64,000 bases of DNA from Bacteroidales bacterium (lineage in GTDB: Bacteria; Bacteroidota; Bacteroidia; Bacteroidales; F082), in the NCBI GenBank assembly GCA_019454985.1, contig JACFNF010000007.1, forward strand, positions 1 through 64,000, in the 5' to 3' direction. This document shows positions 1 to 8,536 of the stretch, piece after piece; position 1 is the stretch's first letter, and each line of letters starts with the position of its first letter. A program made the position numbers and the translations under genes. The notes beneath the pieces are model-generated. The model ran no database searches. It was not told where the DNA came from and was given only the letters and a program-made list of their open reading frames with translations.

Positions 1-1100
1 GCATTGATATCCAGCGCAGTATTGTTGTAAAGGTCATAAATCTGCCCACTGTTCCCGTTTTCGTAAATCACATTTTGGCCATAAGCCGATTCTGTTCCAA
101 ACGAAGGCTGCGCCGTTCCCTGAATGGTTATCCCCCAAAGGTTGCCTTTGATTCGGTTTTGACGTACAATGGCCGTATTTCCTGCCCCGCTGGCCTGAAA
201 ATTCAAGCCACTGCCACCTTGCGCAGGAATATCTTGTATATTATTGTCTATCAATTCATTTTCTTCAATTACACCCATGATATTGTTACCAATCTGGGCA
301 TATCCATAGCGATTGCCAAGGATATAATTTTGTTTCACAAGCACTTTCGTATTGCCAACACCGACCAAATTACTGATGCCGATACCGCCGGCCATCGTAT
401 AATAGCCTTCGATGTAATTTCCGACAATCAGGATGGTATCAGCGGCGCCCGGCCCGAGGTTAATCTGTGGGCGATTGCTGTTGTCGGTGGTGTTGTGGTA
501 GATAAAATTATTCAGAATCTGTGGCGAACCCTGCACATTTGCGCCCGAACCAATGGCCGAACGTGCATTTTCGATGAAATAACATCCGCTGATGACAGGG
601 CTGCAACTGCTGTAAGTGATCACTGCCGACACATTGGATGAGCCGTTTTTGCGGAAAACACAGTTTTCGAACATCGCCTGACTGCTGATCAGCTGAATAC
701 CGCCACCATAGGAAACCTCGGTATTTCGGAAAAGGTTGGCCGGTGAATCTTCAAAGCGAAAGCCTTTGAAGTTGGTGGCCGAAGTGGTCGTATCGGCAGC
801 CGTAAACATCACAAATCCTTCGGCGGGATCGGAGATGATGGTGCCTTTCACCTCGAGGCGGATACCCGAAGCAACCCTCACAACCGCAGCCTGCAGGATG
901 CGAAGCGTATCAGTGGCCGAGATGGTAAGCGTGTTGTTAATCAGGTATTCACCATTGGAATACGAAACCACACCCCCTGAAAGTCCGACAAGGCCATCAA
1001 GGGTGAGCGACAAGCTGTTTCCTGGCGTAATGTATTGCGAATGAACATTGCATGCGAGTAAAACCAGCACTGAAGCAAGAAAAAGTGAGAGTTTTTTCAT
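1..1100 (-). CDS. Exported right-handed beta-helix protein, 3' end outside window
   Basis: One frame is open from an ATG at 1100 to the left edge with no stop (366 codons), so the C-terminus is missing. Residues 1-22 form a signal peptide (MKKLSLFLAS, then a hydrophobic run). The Cys at residue 17, after Leu-Leu-Ala, could be a lipobox, so it may be a lipoprotein rather than a freely secreted protein. From about residue 100 the protein is built of irregular 20-25 residue units rich in Asn turns and short hydrophobic strands (for example NYILGNRYGY, NELIDNN, NRIKGN), which is the pattern of PbH1/NosD-like parallel beta-helices. Such folds are used by polysaccharide lyases and by adhesins; no catalytic residues can be assigned. 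A T9SS sorting domain might follow beyond the edge. The function is unknown. Confidence 0.8.
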   Translation of the reverse strand, partial: MKKLSLFLASVLVLLACNVHSQYITPGNSLSLTLDGLVGLSGGVVSYSNGEYLINNTLTISATDTLRILQAAVVRVASGIRLEVKGTIISDPAEGFVMFTAADTTTSATNFKGFRFEDSPANLFRNTEVSYGGGIQLISSQAMFENCVFRKNGSSNVSAVITYSSCSPVISGCYFIENARSAIGSGANVQGSPQILNNFIYHNTTDNSNRPQINLGPGAADTILIVGNYIEGYYTMAGGIGISNLVGVGNTKVLVKQNYILGNRYGYAQIGNNIMGVIEENELIDNNIQDIPAQGGSGLNFQASGAGNTAIVRQNRIKGNLWGITIQGTAQPSFGTESAYGQNVIYENGNSGQIYDLYNNTALDIN

Positions 1101-1125
1101 GGAGAGATGTTTTTATCTTTAAGGG

Positions 1126-1133
1126 CAAAATTA
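1126..1133 (-). promoter_or_regulatory. -7 box for the beta-helix gene
   Basis: TAATTTTG on the minus strand matches the Bacteroidota -7 consensus TAnnTTTG and lies 25 bases upstream of the ATG at 1100. No clear -33 element is visible. Confidence 0.45.
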
Positions 1134-1202
1134 CAGAAAACCATCAACGTATGTTTAGAAAAAACCATTGCTTTAGTCCGACATCCTCCTTTGGATTGAA
1201 TG

Positions 1203-1210
1203 TATCTTTG
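1203..1210 (+). promoter_or_regulatory. -7 box for the beta-CASP hydrolase gene
   Basis: TATCTTTG is a perfect TAnnTTTG match that ends 20 bases before the ATG at 1231. No convincing -33 TTG lies at the expected spacing. Confidence 0.5.
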
Positions 1211-1230
1211 TCTATCAAAAAAAATACAAA

Positions 1231-2634
1231 ATGAAAATCACATTTTTGGGCGCTGCAGGTGAAGTTACGGGAAGCAAACATTTGGTTGAAACCGATCATG
1301 GCAAAAAGATTCTGCTTGACTGTGGGGTGTTTCAAGGCAAAGGACTCGAAACAGATGCGCTCAACCGCCAGCCCGGCATTGAACCGACGATGGTTGACCA
1401 TATCATCCTGACCCATGCCCACATTGACCACTCGGGATTGATTCCCTACTTTTATAAAAACGGTTTCAGAGGCTCGGTGATTTGCACCCACGCTACGCGC
1501 GACCTTTGCTCGATTATGCTTTCCGACAGTGGCTATATCCAGGAACACGATACCTTGTGGTTCAACAAAAAACGGGCTCGTCAGGGCTTGCCGCCGGTTG
1601 AACCACTTTATACCCAAAAAGATGCCGAACAGTGCATGGAACTTTTTATTGGGGTGCCAATGGGCAGAAAATTTCAAATTGACGAGCATACAAAAGTGAA
1701 ATTCAGCAACACAGGCCACATGTTGGGCAGTGCTGCCATCAGCCTCGAACTGAAACACAACGGACAGATTCAACGCATTGGTTATACCGGCGATATTGGC
1801 CGTCCGACACACAAATTGCTATGCGCCCCTTCGCCTTTTCCGCAATGCGATTATCTGATTACCGAATCAACCTATGGCAATCGCCGCCACCACGATTTTG
1901 AAGGAGCCGAAAAGATGCTGTTGGATGTGGTTCGGCACACCTGTGTTGAAAAAAAAGGGAAGCTGATCATTCCTTCGTTTGCCATCGGGCGGACTCAAGA
2001 AATTGTGTTTGTGCTCAATAAATTCTACAACGAAGGTTTGCTGCCACAAATCCCGGTCTATGTTGACAGCCCGTTAGCCGTAAACGCCACCGATATTTAC
2101 AGGCTTCATCTGAGTGAGTTGAACAAAGAAGTGAAAAAAGTGATTGAAGAAGACCCTGATCCTTTTGGATTCAACTCGCTGAAGTACATCAAAGATCTGA
2201 ACAGTTCAATGGCGCTCAACAAGACCAAACAGCCCTGCATCATCATCTCAGCTTCGGGCATGGCCGAAGCCGGACGAATCAAGCATCACCTTGCCAACAG
2301 TATTGACAATCCAAAAAACACGGTGCTGATGGTGGGCTATTGCGCACCTAACACCTTGGGCGCCCGCATCGTTAAGAAACAAGCCGTGATTTCGATCTTT
2401 GGGAAAGAACATCGCCTCAAAGCCGAAGTATTCAGCATTGACGCATTCAGCGGCCATGGCGACTATGAAGAAATGAAGCAATATTTGCAGTGCCAGAATA
2501 AACAAGAGCTAAAAAAAGTGTTTTTGGTTCATGGCGATGCCGAGGCGCTCAAGGCTTATCAAAAAGTATTACTCGATGATGGCTTTCCCAATGTAGTTTG
2601 TGCCACCAAAGGACAAACAGAGGTATTGAAATAA
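1231..2634 (+). CDS. MBL-fold beta-CASP metallo-hydrolase (RNA-processing exonuclease-like)
   Basis: This is a 467-residue cytoplasmic protein of the metallo-beta-lactamase/beta-CASP/RMMBL family (YSH1/CPSF-73-like 'RNA specificity factor'). The zinc motif THAHIDH (residues 61-67) is intact, with further ligands at His163 (TGHMLGS) and Asp188 (YTGDIG). The beta-CASP segment contains SGMAEAGR, and the C-terminal RMMBL part contains SGHGD and VHGDAEAL. Known family members cleave RNA, but the substrate of these short bacterial versions is poorly defined, so RNA is an inference. It starts at an ATG 20 bases after a -7 box, is transcribed alone, and converges on the next gene with only 17 bases between them. 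Confidence 0.92.
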   Translation: MKITFLGAAGEVTGSKHLVETDHGKKILLDCGVFQGKGLETDALNRQPGIEPTMVDHIILTHAHIDHSGLIPYFYKNGFRGSVICTHATRDLCSIMLSDSGYIQEHDTLWFNKKRARQGLPPVEPLYTQKDAEQCMELFIGVPMGRKFQIDEHTKVKFSNTGHMLGSAAISLELKHNGQIQRIGYTGDIGRPTHKLLCAPSPFPQCDYLITESTYGNRRHHDFEGAEKMLLDVVRHTCVEKKGKLIIPSFAIGRTQEIVFVLNKFYNEGLLPQIPVYVDSPLAVNATDIYRLHLSELNKEVKKVIEEDPDPFGFNSLKYIKDLNSSMALNKTKQPCIIISASGMAEAGRIKHHLANSIDNPKNTVLMVGYCAPNTLGARIVKKQAVISIFGKEHRLKAEVFSIDAFSGHGDYEEMKQYLQCQNKQELKKVFLVHGDAEALKAYQKVLLDDGFPNVVCATKGQTEVLK

Positions 2635-2651
2635 TTACAAACTGTTCTCTT

Positions 2652-2999
2652 TCAACGCATCCTGCGAAATCCCTTCTCGCCCTGGACAAAAAAATATTGT
2701 TCACCCGACACATAGATGGCAACCTTGGAAACGGCTCCAGAGAAAATACCTCCAGCCGGGTTTTCCAATTTTTTCAATTCGATTTCGATTCCGCTTCTGG
2801 GTGAAACCGTAGCGTATCTACACTCAAAAACCTGTTGCTTTTCATCGGTGATGAAAACACTTACATCGGTAAGGCGTCGTTGTCCATTATAATAAAAGAT
2901 GATAGACCCAAACTCAGGTTTGTGAAACTTATAAGCCACATCGAGCTCCTCGGTTGTTTTTTTTCGGGCAGCCCTCCCGAACAATGAAAAGCGACTCAT
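2652..2999 (-). CDS. Small conserved-looking protein of unknown function
   Basis: This is a 115-residue soluble protein with no signal peptide or membrane segment. The N-terminus is basic (SRFSLFGRAARKK). The middle and end alternate beta-type hydrophobic stretches (SIIFYYNGQRR, VSVFITDEKQ, VAIYVSGEQYF), suggesting a small beta-rich fold. I do not recognise the family. It has its own -7 box (3052-3059) and a dyad in its leader, which support it being a real and possibly regulated gene. It could be phylum-specific. Confidence 0.6.
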   Translation of the reverse strand: MSRFSLFGRAARKKTTEELDVAYKFHKPEFGSIIFYYNGQRRLTDVSVFITDEKQQVFECRYATVSPRSGIEIELKKLENPAGGIFSGAVSKVAIYVSGEQYFFVQGEKGFRRMR

Positions 3000-3020
3000 G
3001 GTCAGGTTTTGTTTGTTTTC

Positions 3021-3046
3021 GATTAAAGAATAAATTGTCTTTAATC
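3021..3046. promoter_or_regulatory. Perfect 8-bp dyad (GATTAAAG-N10-CTTTAATC), candidate operator
   Basis: GATTAAAG (3021-3028) and CTTTAATC (3039-3046) are perfect inverted arms separated by 10 bases, roughly one helical turn. The dyad lies between the -7 box (3052-3059) and the ATG (2999) of the 115-residue protein, where a repressor would block transcription. It has no T-tract, so a terminator is unlikely. Confidence 0.4.
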
Positions 3047-3051
3047 AGATG

Positions 3052-3059
3052 CAAAAGTA
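3052..3059 (-). promoter_or_regulatory. -7 box for the 115-residue protein gene
   Basis: TACTTTTG on the minus strand matches TAnnTTTG, 52 bases upstream of the ATG at 2999. Confidence 0.45.
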
Positions 3060-3167
3060 AAGTATTTTACATCCCAACGACCTTTGAGAAAAATATTTTT
3101 CTTACTCAATCCCTTTGAATCTCAGCCCATAAACCTCCGCTCTTTCACCTTTTCAAAAAAAACCATT

Positions 3168-3197
3168 AAAAAAAGCCTTACGAATAAGGCTTTTTTT
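3168..3197 (-). terminator. Rho-independent terminator of the pta-ackA operon
   Basis: AAGCCTTA / TAAGGCTT form an 8-bp stem with a 4-base loop flanked by A and T runs. It lies 24 bases beyond the ackA stop on the minus strand, where the hairpin is followed by a T tract. Confidence 0.8.
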
Positions 3198-3220
3198 ATC
3201 TAATATTTAGCATTACTGCG

Positions 3221-4450
3221 TTAGAAGTCGTTGGTAGCCGAGATCATTTTCTCACAGATTTCATAGGTATCCGAGGCGATCATCAGCTCTTCGTCGGTAG
3301 GTACCACGATGACTTTCACTTTTGAGCCGGGAGTGCTGAGCACTTCTTCTTTACCGCGGGAGCTCATCGAAAGTTGCTCGTCAATTTGAATACCCATGAA
3401 ATCTAAACCATCGAGTGAACGGGTACGGGTGACAGTGTCATTTTCGCCAATTCCGCCGGTGAAGACGATCACATCCAATCCGCCCATGGCAGCAGCAAAA
3501 GCGCCGATATATTTTTTCACGCGATAGGGATACATTTCCATGGCCACTTTTGCACGTTCGTTACCGGCATCGGCTGCAGCGCCAATATCGCGCATATCGG
3601 ACGAAACACCCGAGATACCCAGCATTCCGCTGAATTTATTCACCAAAGTGCTGGTAAACTGGATGCTGGTCTCCTCTTTGTCAGCGATATAGAGCAAAGC
3701 GCCAACGTCGAGATCGCCGGCGCGGGTTCCCATAATCAGTCCTTCGATGGGGGTCATTCCCATGGTGGTGTCCACCGATTTTCCGTTGCAGATGGCAGCC
3801 ATCGAAGCGCCATTGCCCAAATGGCAGGTGATAATTTTTTGTTTCTCAATATCCAGGCCGAGAATTTCACAGGCACGTTTCGAGACGTATTTATGGCTTG
3901 TGCCGTGGAAGCCGTAGCGACGGACCTTGTATTTTTCATAAAGTGCATACGGGATTCCATAAAGAAATGCTTTAGGCGGCATGGTTTGATGAAAAGCCGT
4001 ATCAAATACACCCACCTGAGGCACATCGGGCAGCAAGGCTTTCATGGCGTAAATGCCCTTGAGGTTTGGCGGGTTGTGCAGCGGAGCCAGGTCAATACAT
4101 TCTTCCAAAGCAGCAATCACCTCATCATTGATGTAAACGCTTCCGCTAAATTTTTCGCCGGCATGAACCACCCGATGACCAACGGCATCTATTTCGTTGA
4201 GCGACTGGAGGCTACCATATTTTTTACTAATCAGAATTCCAAGCAAATATTCAATACCGGCCTGATGATCAAGTATTTCGCCTTCGATCTTGGCTTCAAC
4301 GCCATCGCTGCGTTTGTGTTTGATGGAAGAGCCTTTCAAGCCGATTTTATCAACCAAACCTTTTGCCAGCACCCGCTTCGAGGGCATTTCGAACAATTGG
4401 TACTTGATGGATGAGCTGCCACAGTTGAGAACAATAATTTTCATTTCCAT
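3221..4450 (-). CDS. ackA: Acetate kinase
   Basis: This cytoplasmic enzyme interconverts acetyl phosphate + ADP and acetate + ATP, giving substrate-level ATP when acetate is excreted. The 409-residue length is normal. ASKHA-family signatures are present in order: NCGSSSIKYQLF at the N-terminus, GHRVVHAGEKF, FDTAFHQTMP, YGFHGTSHKYV, CHLGNGAS, the TTMGMTPIEGL loop and FTGGIGEN. Two ATGs are available, at 4450 and 4444; the second gives the more typical MKIIVLNCG start. It is the last gene of an operon with the dehydrogenase-like gene (23-base gap) and pta, and is followed by a strong terminator. Confidence 0.97.
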   Translation of the reverse strand: MEMKIIVLNCGSSSIKYQLFEMPSKRVLAKGLVDKIGLKGSSIKHKRSDGVEAKIEGEILDHQAGIEYLLGILISKKYGSLQSLNEIDAVGHRVVHAGEKFSGSVYINDEVIAALEECIDLAPLHNPPNLKGIYAMKALLPDVPQVGVFDTAFHQTMPPKAFLYGIPYALYEKYKVRRYGFHGTSHKYVSKRACEILGLDIEKQKIITCHLGNGASMAAICNGKSVDTTMGMTPIEGLIMGTRAGDLDVGALLYIADKEETSIQFTSTLVNKFSGMLGISGVSSDMRDIGAAADAGNERAKVAMEMYPYRVKKYIGAFAAAMGGLDVIVFTGGIGENDTVTRTRSLDGLDFMGIQIDEQLSMSSRGKEEVLSTPGSKVKVIVVPTDEELMIASDTYEICEKMISATNDF

Positions 4451-4473
4451 GGTAAAAAGTGTTTTTGTGTGTC

Positions 4474-5433
4474 TTATTTAATCACTGCGCAGGTAACCGT
4501 CTGGTCTTCAGGCTTTCCTGATTTGTAATTGTAAAATCCTCTTCCGGTTGAGCGCCCGAGATAGTTCACCCTGACTAAGCGTTTGATAATGGGCGAGGGT
4601 TTAAACTTTTTGTCGCCAAACTCGGCATAAAGATTGTCCATAAATCGCAACACTTTGTCAAGTCCGATACGGTCGGCCATTTCAAAAGGTCCGAAAAGAT
4701 AGCCCGATTCCCTCATGGCCATATCAATATCTTTCACCGAGGCCACACCTTCCATCAGGATGTCGCAGGCTTCATTAATGGTGATGACCATCATACGGGT
4801 AACGATATTGCCCGGAGATTCATTCAGGCGGATGATTTTTTTGTTGATCATTCCGGCAAATTTCACCACTTGTTCGAAGGCATCGTCGGAACTGCTGATT
4901 CCCCTCACCACCTCAATGACGTTGCTACGGTCAATGGGTTGGATAAAATGGATTCCTATCGCTCTTTCGGGGCGTTCGAGCACCGATGAAAGGTCGGAAA
5001 TCATCAAAGTCACAATATTGGACGAGATGATGGCATCGGGGCGAACGACGGCTTCAACGTTTTTGAAAACTTCTTTTCTGACGTCAATGCTGGTTCCTTT
5101 GCGTCGGGAGCTAATGGCTTCGATCACCAAATCGCAATCTGACAGATCCTTATATTCGGTTGTCCCTTTGATACGGCTCAGAATCAGGCGCTTTTCTCCC
5201 GGGGTTAACCCCCAATGGTTGATGGTTTCGTCGAGTTGTTTTTCAATCTGGACGAAGGCCTCTTTCACCCGTTCTTCGGTCAGATCGAGGAATACCACAT
5301 CAATGCCATATTCACTGATCCGGCGCACGATCTCTTGTCCAACCGTTCCGCAGCCAACCACTCCCACTTTATGGATGGCTCCTTTGGTTTTCTGCTTGAT
5401 ACCCAAGCTAAAATCTTCAAGTGTTTCGCTCAT
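4474..5433 (-). CDS. 3-hydroxyacyl-CoA dehydrogenase-like protein with altered active site
   Basis: The 319 residues match the two-domain 3-hydroxybutyryl/3-hydroxyacyl-CoA dehydrogenase family: an NAD-binding Rossmann domain with GCGTVG (27-32) and acidic Asp50, then the helical C-terminal domain ending in YLGRSTGRGFYNY (291-303). The family oxidises 3-hydroxyacyl-CoA with NAD+. His162 (GIHFIQPID) and Glu174 of the catalytic dyad are kept. However, the family's SNTSS motif reads SNIVT (138-142), the usual HFFNP reads HFIQP, and the VNR motif (Asn contacting substrate) reads VTR (Thr212). The substrate may therefore differ. It sits between pta and ackA in one operon, suggesting a link to acyl-CoA/acyl-phosphate flux, but no crotonase or thiolase is nearby. 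The specific reaction is not assignable. Confidence 0.85.
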   Translation of the reverse strand: MSETLEDFSLGIKQKTKGAIHKVGVVGCGTVGQEIVRRISEYGIDVVFLDLTEERVKEAFVQIEKQLDETINHWGLTPGEKRLILSRIKGTTEYKDLSDCDLVIEAISSRRKGTSIDVRKEVFKNVEAVVRPDAIISSNIVTLMISDLSSVLERPERAIGIHFIQPIDRSNVIEVVRGISSSDDAFEQVVKFAGMINKKIIRLNESPGNIVTRMMVITINEACDILMEGVASVKDIDMAMRESGYLFGPFEMADRIGLDKVLRFMDNLYAEFGDKKFKPSPIIKRLVRVNYLGRSTGRGFYNYKSGKPEDQTVTCAVIK

Positions 5434-5501
5434 AATAAGTTTTATTTATTGCGTTTGTAATTTAATCCTTAGTTATTTTTTCACTGGTTTGCATTATTTG
5501 A

Positions 5502-6506
5502 TTAAACCGTTCCGTTGGCCTGATTGACAGTGATAGCCACAAGGTTCACGATATCTTCAACTGAACACCCCCGCGACAAATCGTTGATAGGGGCAGCCAT
5601 TCCCTGCAGGACAGGGCCAATGGCTTCGGCATTGGCTAAACGTTGCACAAGTTTATAGGCAATATTTCCGGATTCTAAAGAAGGGAAGACGAGCACATTG
5701 GCTTTTCCGGCAATGGCCGATCCGGGCGCTTTTTTCATGCCGATGGCCTCCACGATGGCTGCGTCGGCCTGCAGTTCGCCATCAATCTGCAGTGCAGGGT
5801 TCATTTCTTTAGCCAGACGTGTAGCTTCGATCACTTTATCGGCTTTTTCGTGTTTTGCGCTGCCTTTGGTGGAAAAGCTGAGCATAGCCACACGGGCTTC
5901 GATACCGGCAATGCTTTGGGCAGTCTGAGCTGAAGCTATAGCGGTTTCGGCAAGCTCGCGCACACTGGGGTCTGGGTTCACTGCACAATCGGCAAAGACA
6001 AGAATCCCGTCATCTCCAAACTGCTTGTTGGGTACGATCATGATGAAAGCTCCCGAAACGGCACTGATGCCCGGTTGAGTTTTTACGACCTGAAAAGCCG
6101 GCCTGAGCACATCGCCAGTGGCATTGTTAGCTCCGGCCACCTCACCATCGGCATCGCCATTTTTGATGAGGAGGGTGGCTAAATAAAGCGGGTCTTCCAC
6201 CAATTTAGAAGCCTGTTCTAAAGTTAAGCCTTTGTTTTTACGGATTTCGTAAAGCATCTGTGCAAAAGAAGCCTTACGCGGATGATCGGCCGGGTTGATG
6301 CAGACAGCTTTGTGAATATTTTGCAATCCCCATCGCAAGGCGTTTTCGCGGATTTCTGCCGGGTCACCCAGCAAAAGAATGTGCGCAATTCCTTCTTCCA
6401 GGATGATGTCGGCGGCACGCAGGGTACGCTCTTCGGTTCCCTCAGGCAAAACTATACGTTTTGGATTTAGTCTGGCACGGTTTCTCACCGATTCAATAAA
6501 ACTCAT
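5502..6506 (-). CDS. pta: Phosphate acetyltransferase
   Basis: This cytoplasmic enzyme converts acetyl-CoA + Pi to acetyl phosphate + CoA, feeding acetate kinase two genes downstream. It is the short (single-domain, ~330 residue) Pta form, with the N-terminal RIVLPEGTEERTLRAA signature, GDADGEVAGA, and the DGELQADAA motif before the C-terminal subdomain. A longer frame reaches a GTG at 6593, but a -7 box lies at 6543-6550. The start is therefore the ATG at 6506 (MSFIESVRNRA), giving 334 residues. It is the first gene of the pta / dehydrogenase-like / ackA operon, with a 68-base gap to the next gene. Confidence 0.95.
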   Translation of the reverse strand: MSFIESVRNRARLNPKRIVLPEGTEERTLRAADIILEEGIAHILLLGDPAEIRENALRWGLQNIHKAVCINPADHPRKASFAQMLYEIRKNKGLTLEQASKLVEDPLYLATLLIKNGDADGEVAGANNATGDVLRPAFQVVKTQPGISAVSGAFIMIVPNKQFGDDGILVFADCAVNPDPSVRELAETAIASAQTAQSIAGIEARVAMLSFSTKGSAKHEKADKVIEATRLAKEMNPALQIDGELQADAAIVEAIGMKKAPGSAIAGKANVLVFPSLESGNIAYKLVQRLANAEAIGPVLQGMAAPINDLSRGCSVEDIVNLVAITVNQANGTV

Positions 6507-6542
6507 CTTTTGAAAATCAATCAGGTAAATAAATTCAAGCCG

Positions 6543-6550
6543 CAAAATTA
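6543..6550 (-). promoter_or_regulatory. -7 box for the pta-ackA operon
   Basis: TAATTTTG on the minus strand lies 36 bases upstream of the pta ATG (6506). It decides the start codon against the longer GTG frame. Confidence 0.55.
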
Positions 6551-6671
6551 CCGCTTTTTTTCGAGATAAAACGTTATCTGTTAAACCATTCACATTACTT
6601 AAATTTTAACTTATACTACTGTTATTCAGCGGATTACAAATTATCTCTTCTTTATACTCAATATAAATTAT

Positions 6672-6679
6672 TACTTTTG
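6672..6679 (+). promoter_or_regulatory. -7 box for the DUF4271 gene
   Basis: TACTTTTG matches TAnnTTTG and ends 16 bases before the ATG at 6696. No good -33 element is visible. Confidence 0.5.
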
Positions 6680-6695
6680 CAGCCTGATTGGCTCT

Positions 6696-7580
6696 ATGGT
6701 GCAACAAACGGAACATTCGGCAGTTTTTTTTCAAGATGCCATGATTGGGCACAAGGAGGTTTGCATTGCACCTTCGTGGCATTCGTGCTGGTATTTCTCA
6801 TCCGGTCAGGTTCAGGATGGACGCTATGTGATGCCGTCTGAGATGACGATCGGGCCTTTTGTACGGCAAGGGATGAAACCTGTCACAATTCAGGTTCATC
6901 CACTTGGTGACAGCCCGTACGAAACGATTGATTTTTTGGGGTTACTTCCAATTCTGTTTTTTGCCGTGTTGGTATTTATCAAAGCTCTGTATCCGCGGCG
7001 ATTCAATCAATTTCTGTCAGCCTCGTTCAGCAATCAGGGGCAATGGCAGCTTCTGCGGGAATGGAATCCGCTAAACAACGGCATAACCTATCTATATAGT
7101 TTTCTGTATTTCGTATCGTTTGCCATGTTTATTCAGGTGGCGGCACAAAGTATAGGTTCATCGCCTGTTCTTTTCGACCCGTGGTGGCTCGATTTGTTAT
7201 TGTTATCGGCTGGTGTGGGTTTATTGGTTAGTGGGAAATATTTCACTATCCTTTTTCTGGCCGTTGTTTTCAACGCTCGTGCCAGTGGCGAGCGGTACCT
7301 GAGCACACAGATTACCTTTTCGATGATTTCGCTTTTGGTGCTGATTCCGGTTATTTTATTGATTCATTTTCAGCCTGGGATGCCCAGTCTGATCATCGGA
7401 GCTTCGCTCATCGGTTTAACTCAGCTTATTCGTGTAATCCGGAGTTGGCGGGTCGGTTTGACGGAGAATTCCTTCGGATTGCAATATTTATTTTTGTATC
7501 TTTGCGCCCTTGAAATCGTACCTCTTCTGATCGTTTTAAAAATATTTCAAATCTTAATCAGAAATAACGTTATTGGTTGA
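6696..7580 (+). CDS. DUF4271 integral membrane protein
   Basis: This is a 294-residue protein of the Bacteroidota-specific DUF4271 type. A hydrophilic N-terminal ~75 residues is followed by a first TM segment (LLPILFFAVLVFI), a conserved-looking cytosolic loop with RRFNQFLSASFSNQ and LLREWNP, and about five to six further TM segments to the C-terminus. No catalytic motif is visible. It lies just upstream of hemD on the same strand, an arrangement I recall from other Bacteroidota. The function is unknown; the pairing with a haem-pathway gene may be only positional. Confidence 0.8.
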   Translation: MVQQTEHSAVFFQDAMIGHKEVCIAPSWHSCWYFSSGQVQDGRYVMPSEMTIGPFVRQGMKPVTIQVHPLGDSPYETIDFLGLLPILFFAVLVFIKALYPRRFNQFLSASFSNQGQWQLLREWNPLNNGITYLYSFLYFVSFAMFIQVAAQSIGSSPVLFDPWWLDLLLLSAGVGLLVSGKYFTILFLAVVFNARASGERYLSTQITFSMISLLVLIPVILLIHFQPGMPSLIIGASLIGLTQLIRVIRSWRVGLTENSFGLQYLFLYLCALEIVPLLIVLKIFQILIRNNVIG

Positions 7581-7708
7581 TATAGTGTATATTACAAAAA
7601 TCTGTCCTAAAAAGTACCGCTATTTGAATTTTGCATAGAGGAGTTAAGTTTTGAAGTATTTCGCAGTAAAAGGATGTAAAACCTATTGAAGCAAAACACA
7701 AAAGAAAG

Positions 7709-8470
7709 ATGAAGGTTAAATCGTTACTCATATCGCAACCCAAACCGTCGGACTTTGAAAAGTCGCCCTATGGCGAACTTGCAAAAAAGCATGGTGTTAC
7801 GATTGATTTTCACAAGTTTATCACTATTGAAGGCGTTTCATCCAAAGATTTCAGGCAAGATAAAATTTCGCTTGCCGATCACACTGCCGTGGTGATGACG
7901 AGCCGTAATGCGGTGGATCATTTTTTTCGGATGGCCAAAGAAATGCGTTATGAAGTACCTGAGACGCTGAAATACTTCTGCACTTCGGAGTCAACAGCTT
8001 TTTATCTTCAGAATTATGTTCAGTTTCGCAAACGGAAAATTTTCCACGGTAAACATAATTTCAACGATCTATTAGATATCATCCGCAAACACAAAGAAGA
8101 GAAGTTTCTCCTTCCCTGCTCCGACATTGCCAAAGAAGGCATGGCCGATCTGCTTGAGCAGAATAAGATTGAATTCACACGGGCCGTACTTTATCGCACC
8201 GTTGCCAGTAATTTGAGCCATGTGAAATTGGAAAACTATGACATGGTAGTCTTTTTTAGCCCGGCAGGGATCAAATCACTTCAAAAAAACTTTCCAAAGT
8301 TCAAGCAAGGCGAGAAAATTTTTGGCGGATTCGGTAAATCCACCTGCGATGCCATCAAAGAAGCCGGGTTCACTCTCCACATCGAAGCCCCAACCACAAA
8401 CTCACCTTCGATGACCATGGCCATTGATGAGTTTCTGACAAACGAAGCCAAAAAGAACCGAAAAAAATAA
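7709..8470 (+). CDS. hemD: Uroporphyrinogen-III synthase
   Basis: This 253-residue cytoplasmic enzyme cyclises hydroxymethylbilane to uroporphyrinogen III in haem/corrin synthesis. The HemD family is weakly conserved. Here the bilobed pattern is visible: VVMTSRNAVDHFF in lobe one, a hinge, then FLLPCSDIAKEGMADLLEQ, VLYRTV, MVVFFSPAGIKSL and a C-terminal TTNSPSMTMAI segment. The length is typical. It starts at an ATG 128 bases after the DUF4271 gene, with no obvious own promoter closer than that, so co-transcription is possible. A strong hairpin follows. Confidence 0.88.
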   Translation: MKVKSLLISQPKPSDFEKSPYGELAKKHGVTIDFHKFITIEGVSSKDFRQDKISLADHTAVVMTSRNAVDHFFRMAKEMRYEVPETLKYFCTSESTAFYLQNYVQFRKRKIFHGKHNFNDLLDIIRKHKEEKFLLPCSDIAKEGMADLLEQNKIEFTRAVLYRTVASNLSHVKLENYDMVVFFSPAGIKSLQKNFPKFKQGEKIFGGFGKSTCDAIKEAGFTLHIEAPTTNSPSMTMAIDEFLTNEAKKNRKK

Positions 8471-8536
8471 TCTTTCAATCAGAAAATACCCTAACAGATA
8501 AATTGCCGATTACTCAGGCTTGCTGTTTCAGCAGAT

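Noticed and set aside
75..641. Plus-strand open frame of 188 codons opposite the beta-helix gene
   Set aside because: It has no domain-like sequence, and the opposite strand carries a signal peptide and regular beta-helix repeats. It is an antisense shadow.
1075..1100. Suspected frameshift in the signal peptide of the beta-helix gene
   Set aside because: On recounting the A/T runs the ATG at 1100 is in the same frame as the whole open body, so the gene is intact to the window edge.
3821..4414. Long plus-strand open frame opposite ackA
   Set aside because: ackA motifs are unmistakable on the minus strand, and the antisense product has no recognisable features.
7497..7504. TATCTTTG as a promoter for hemD
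   Set aside because: It lies within the coding region of the DUF4271 gene and ~200 bases before hemD. It may be a chance match; co-transcription explains hemD equally well.
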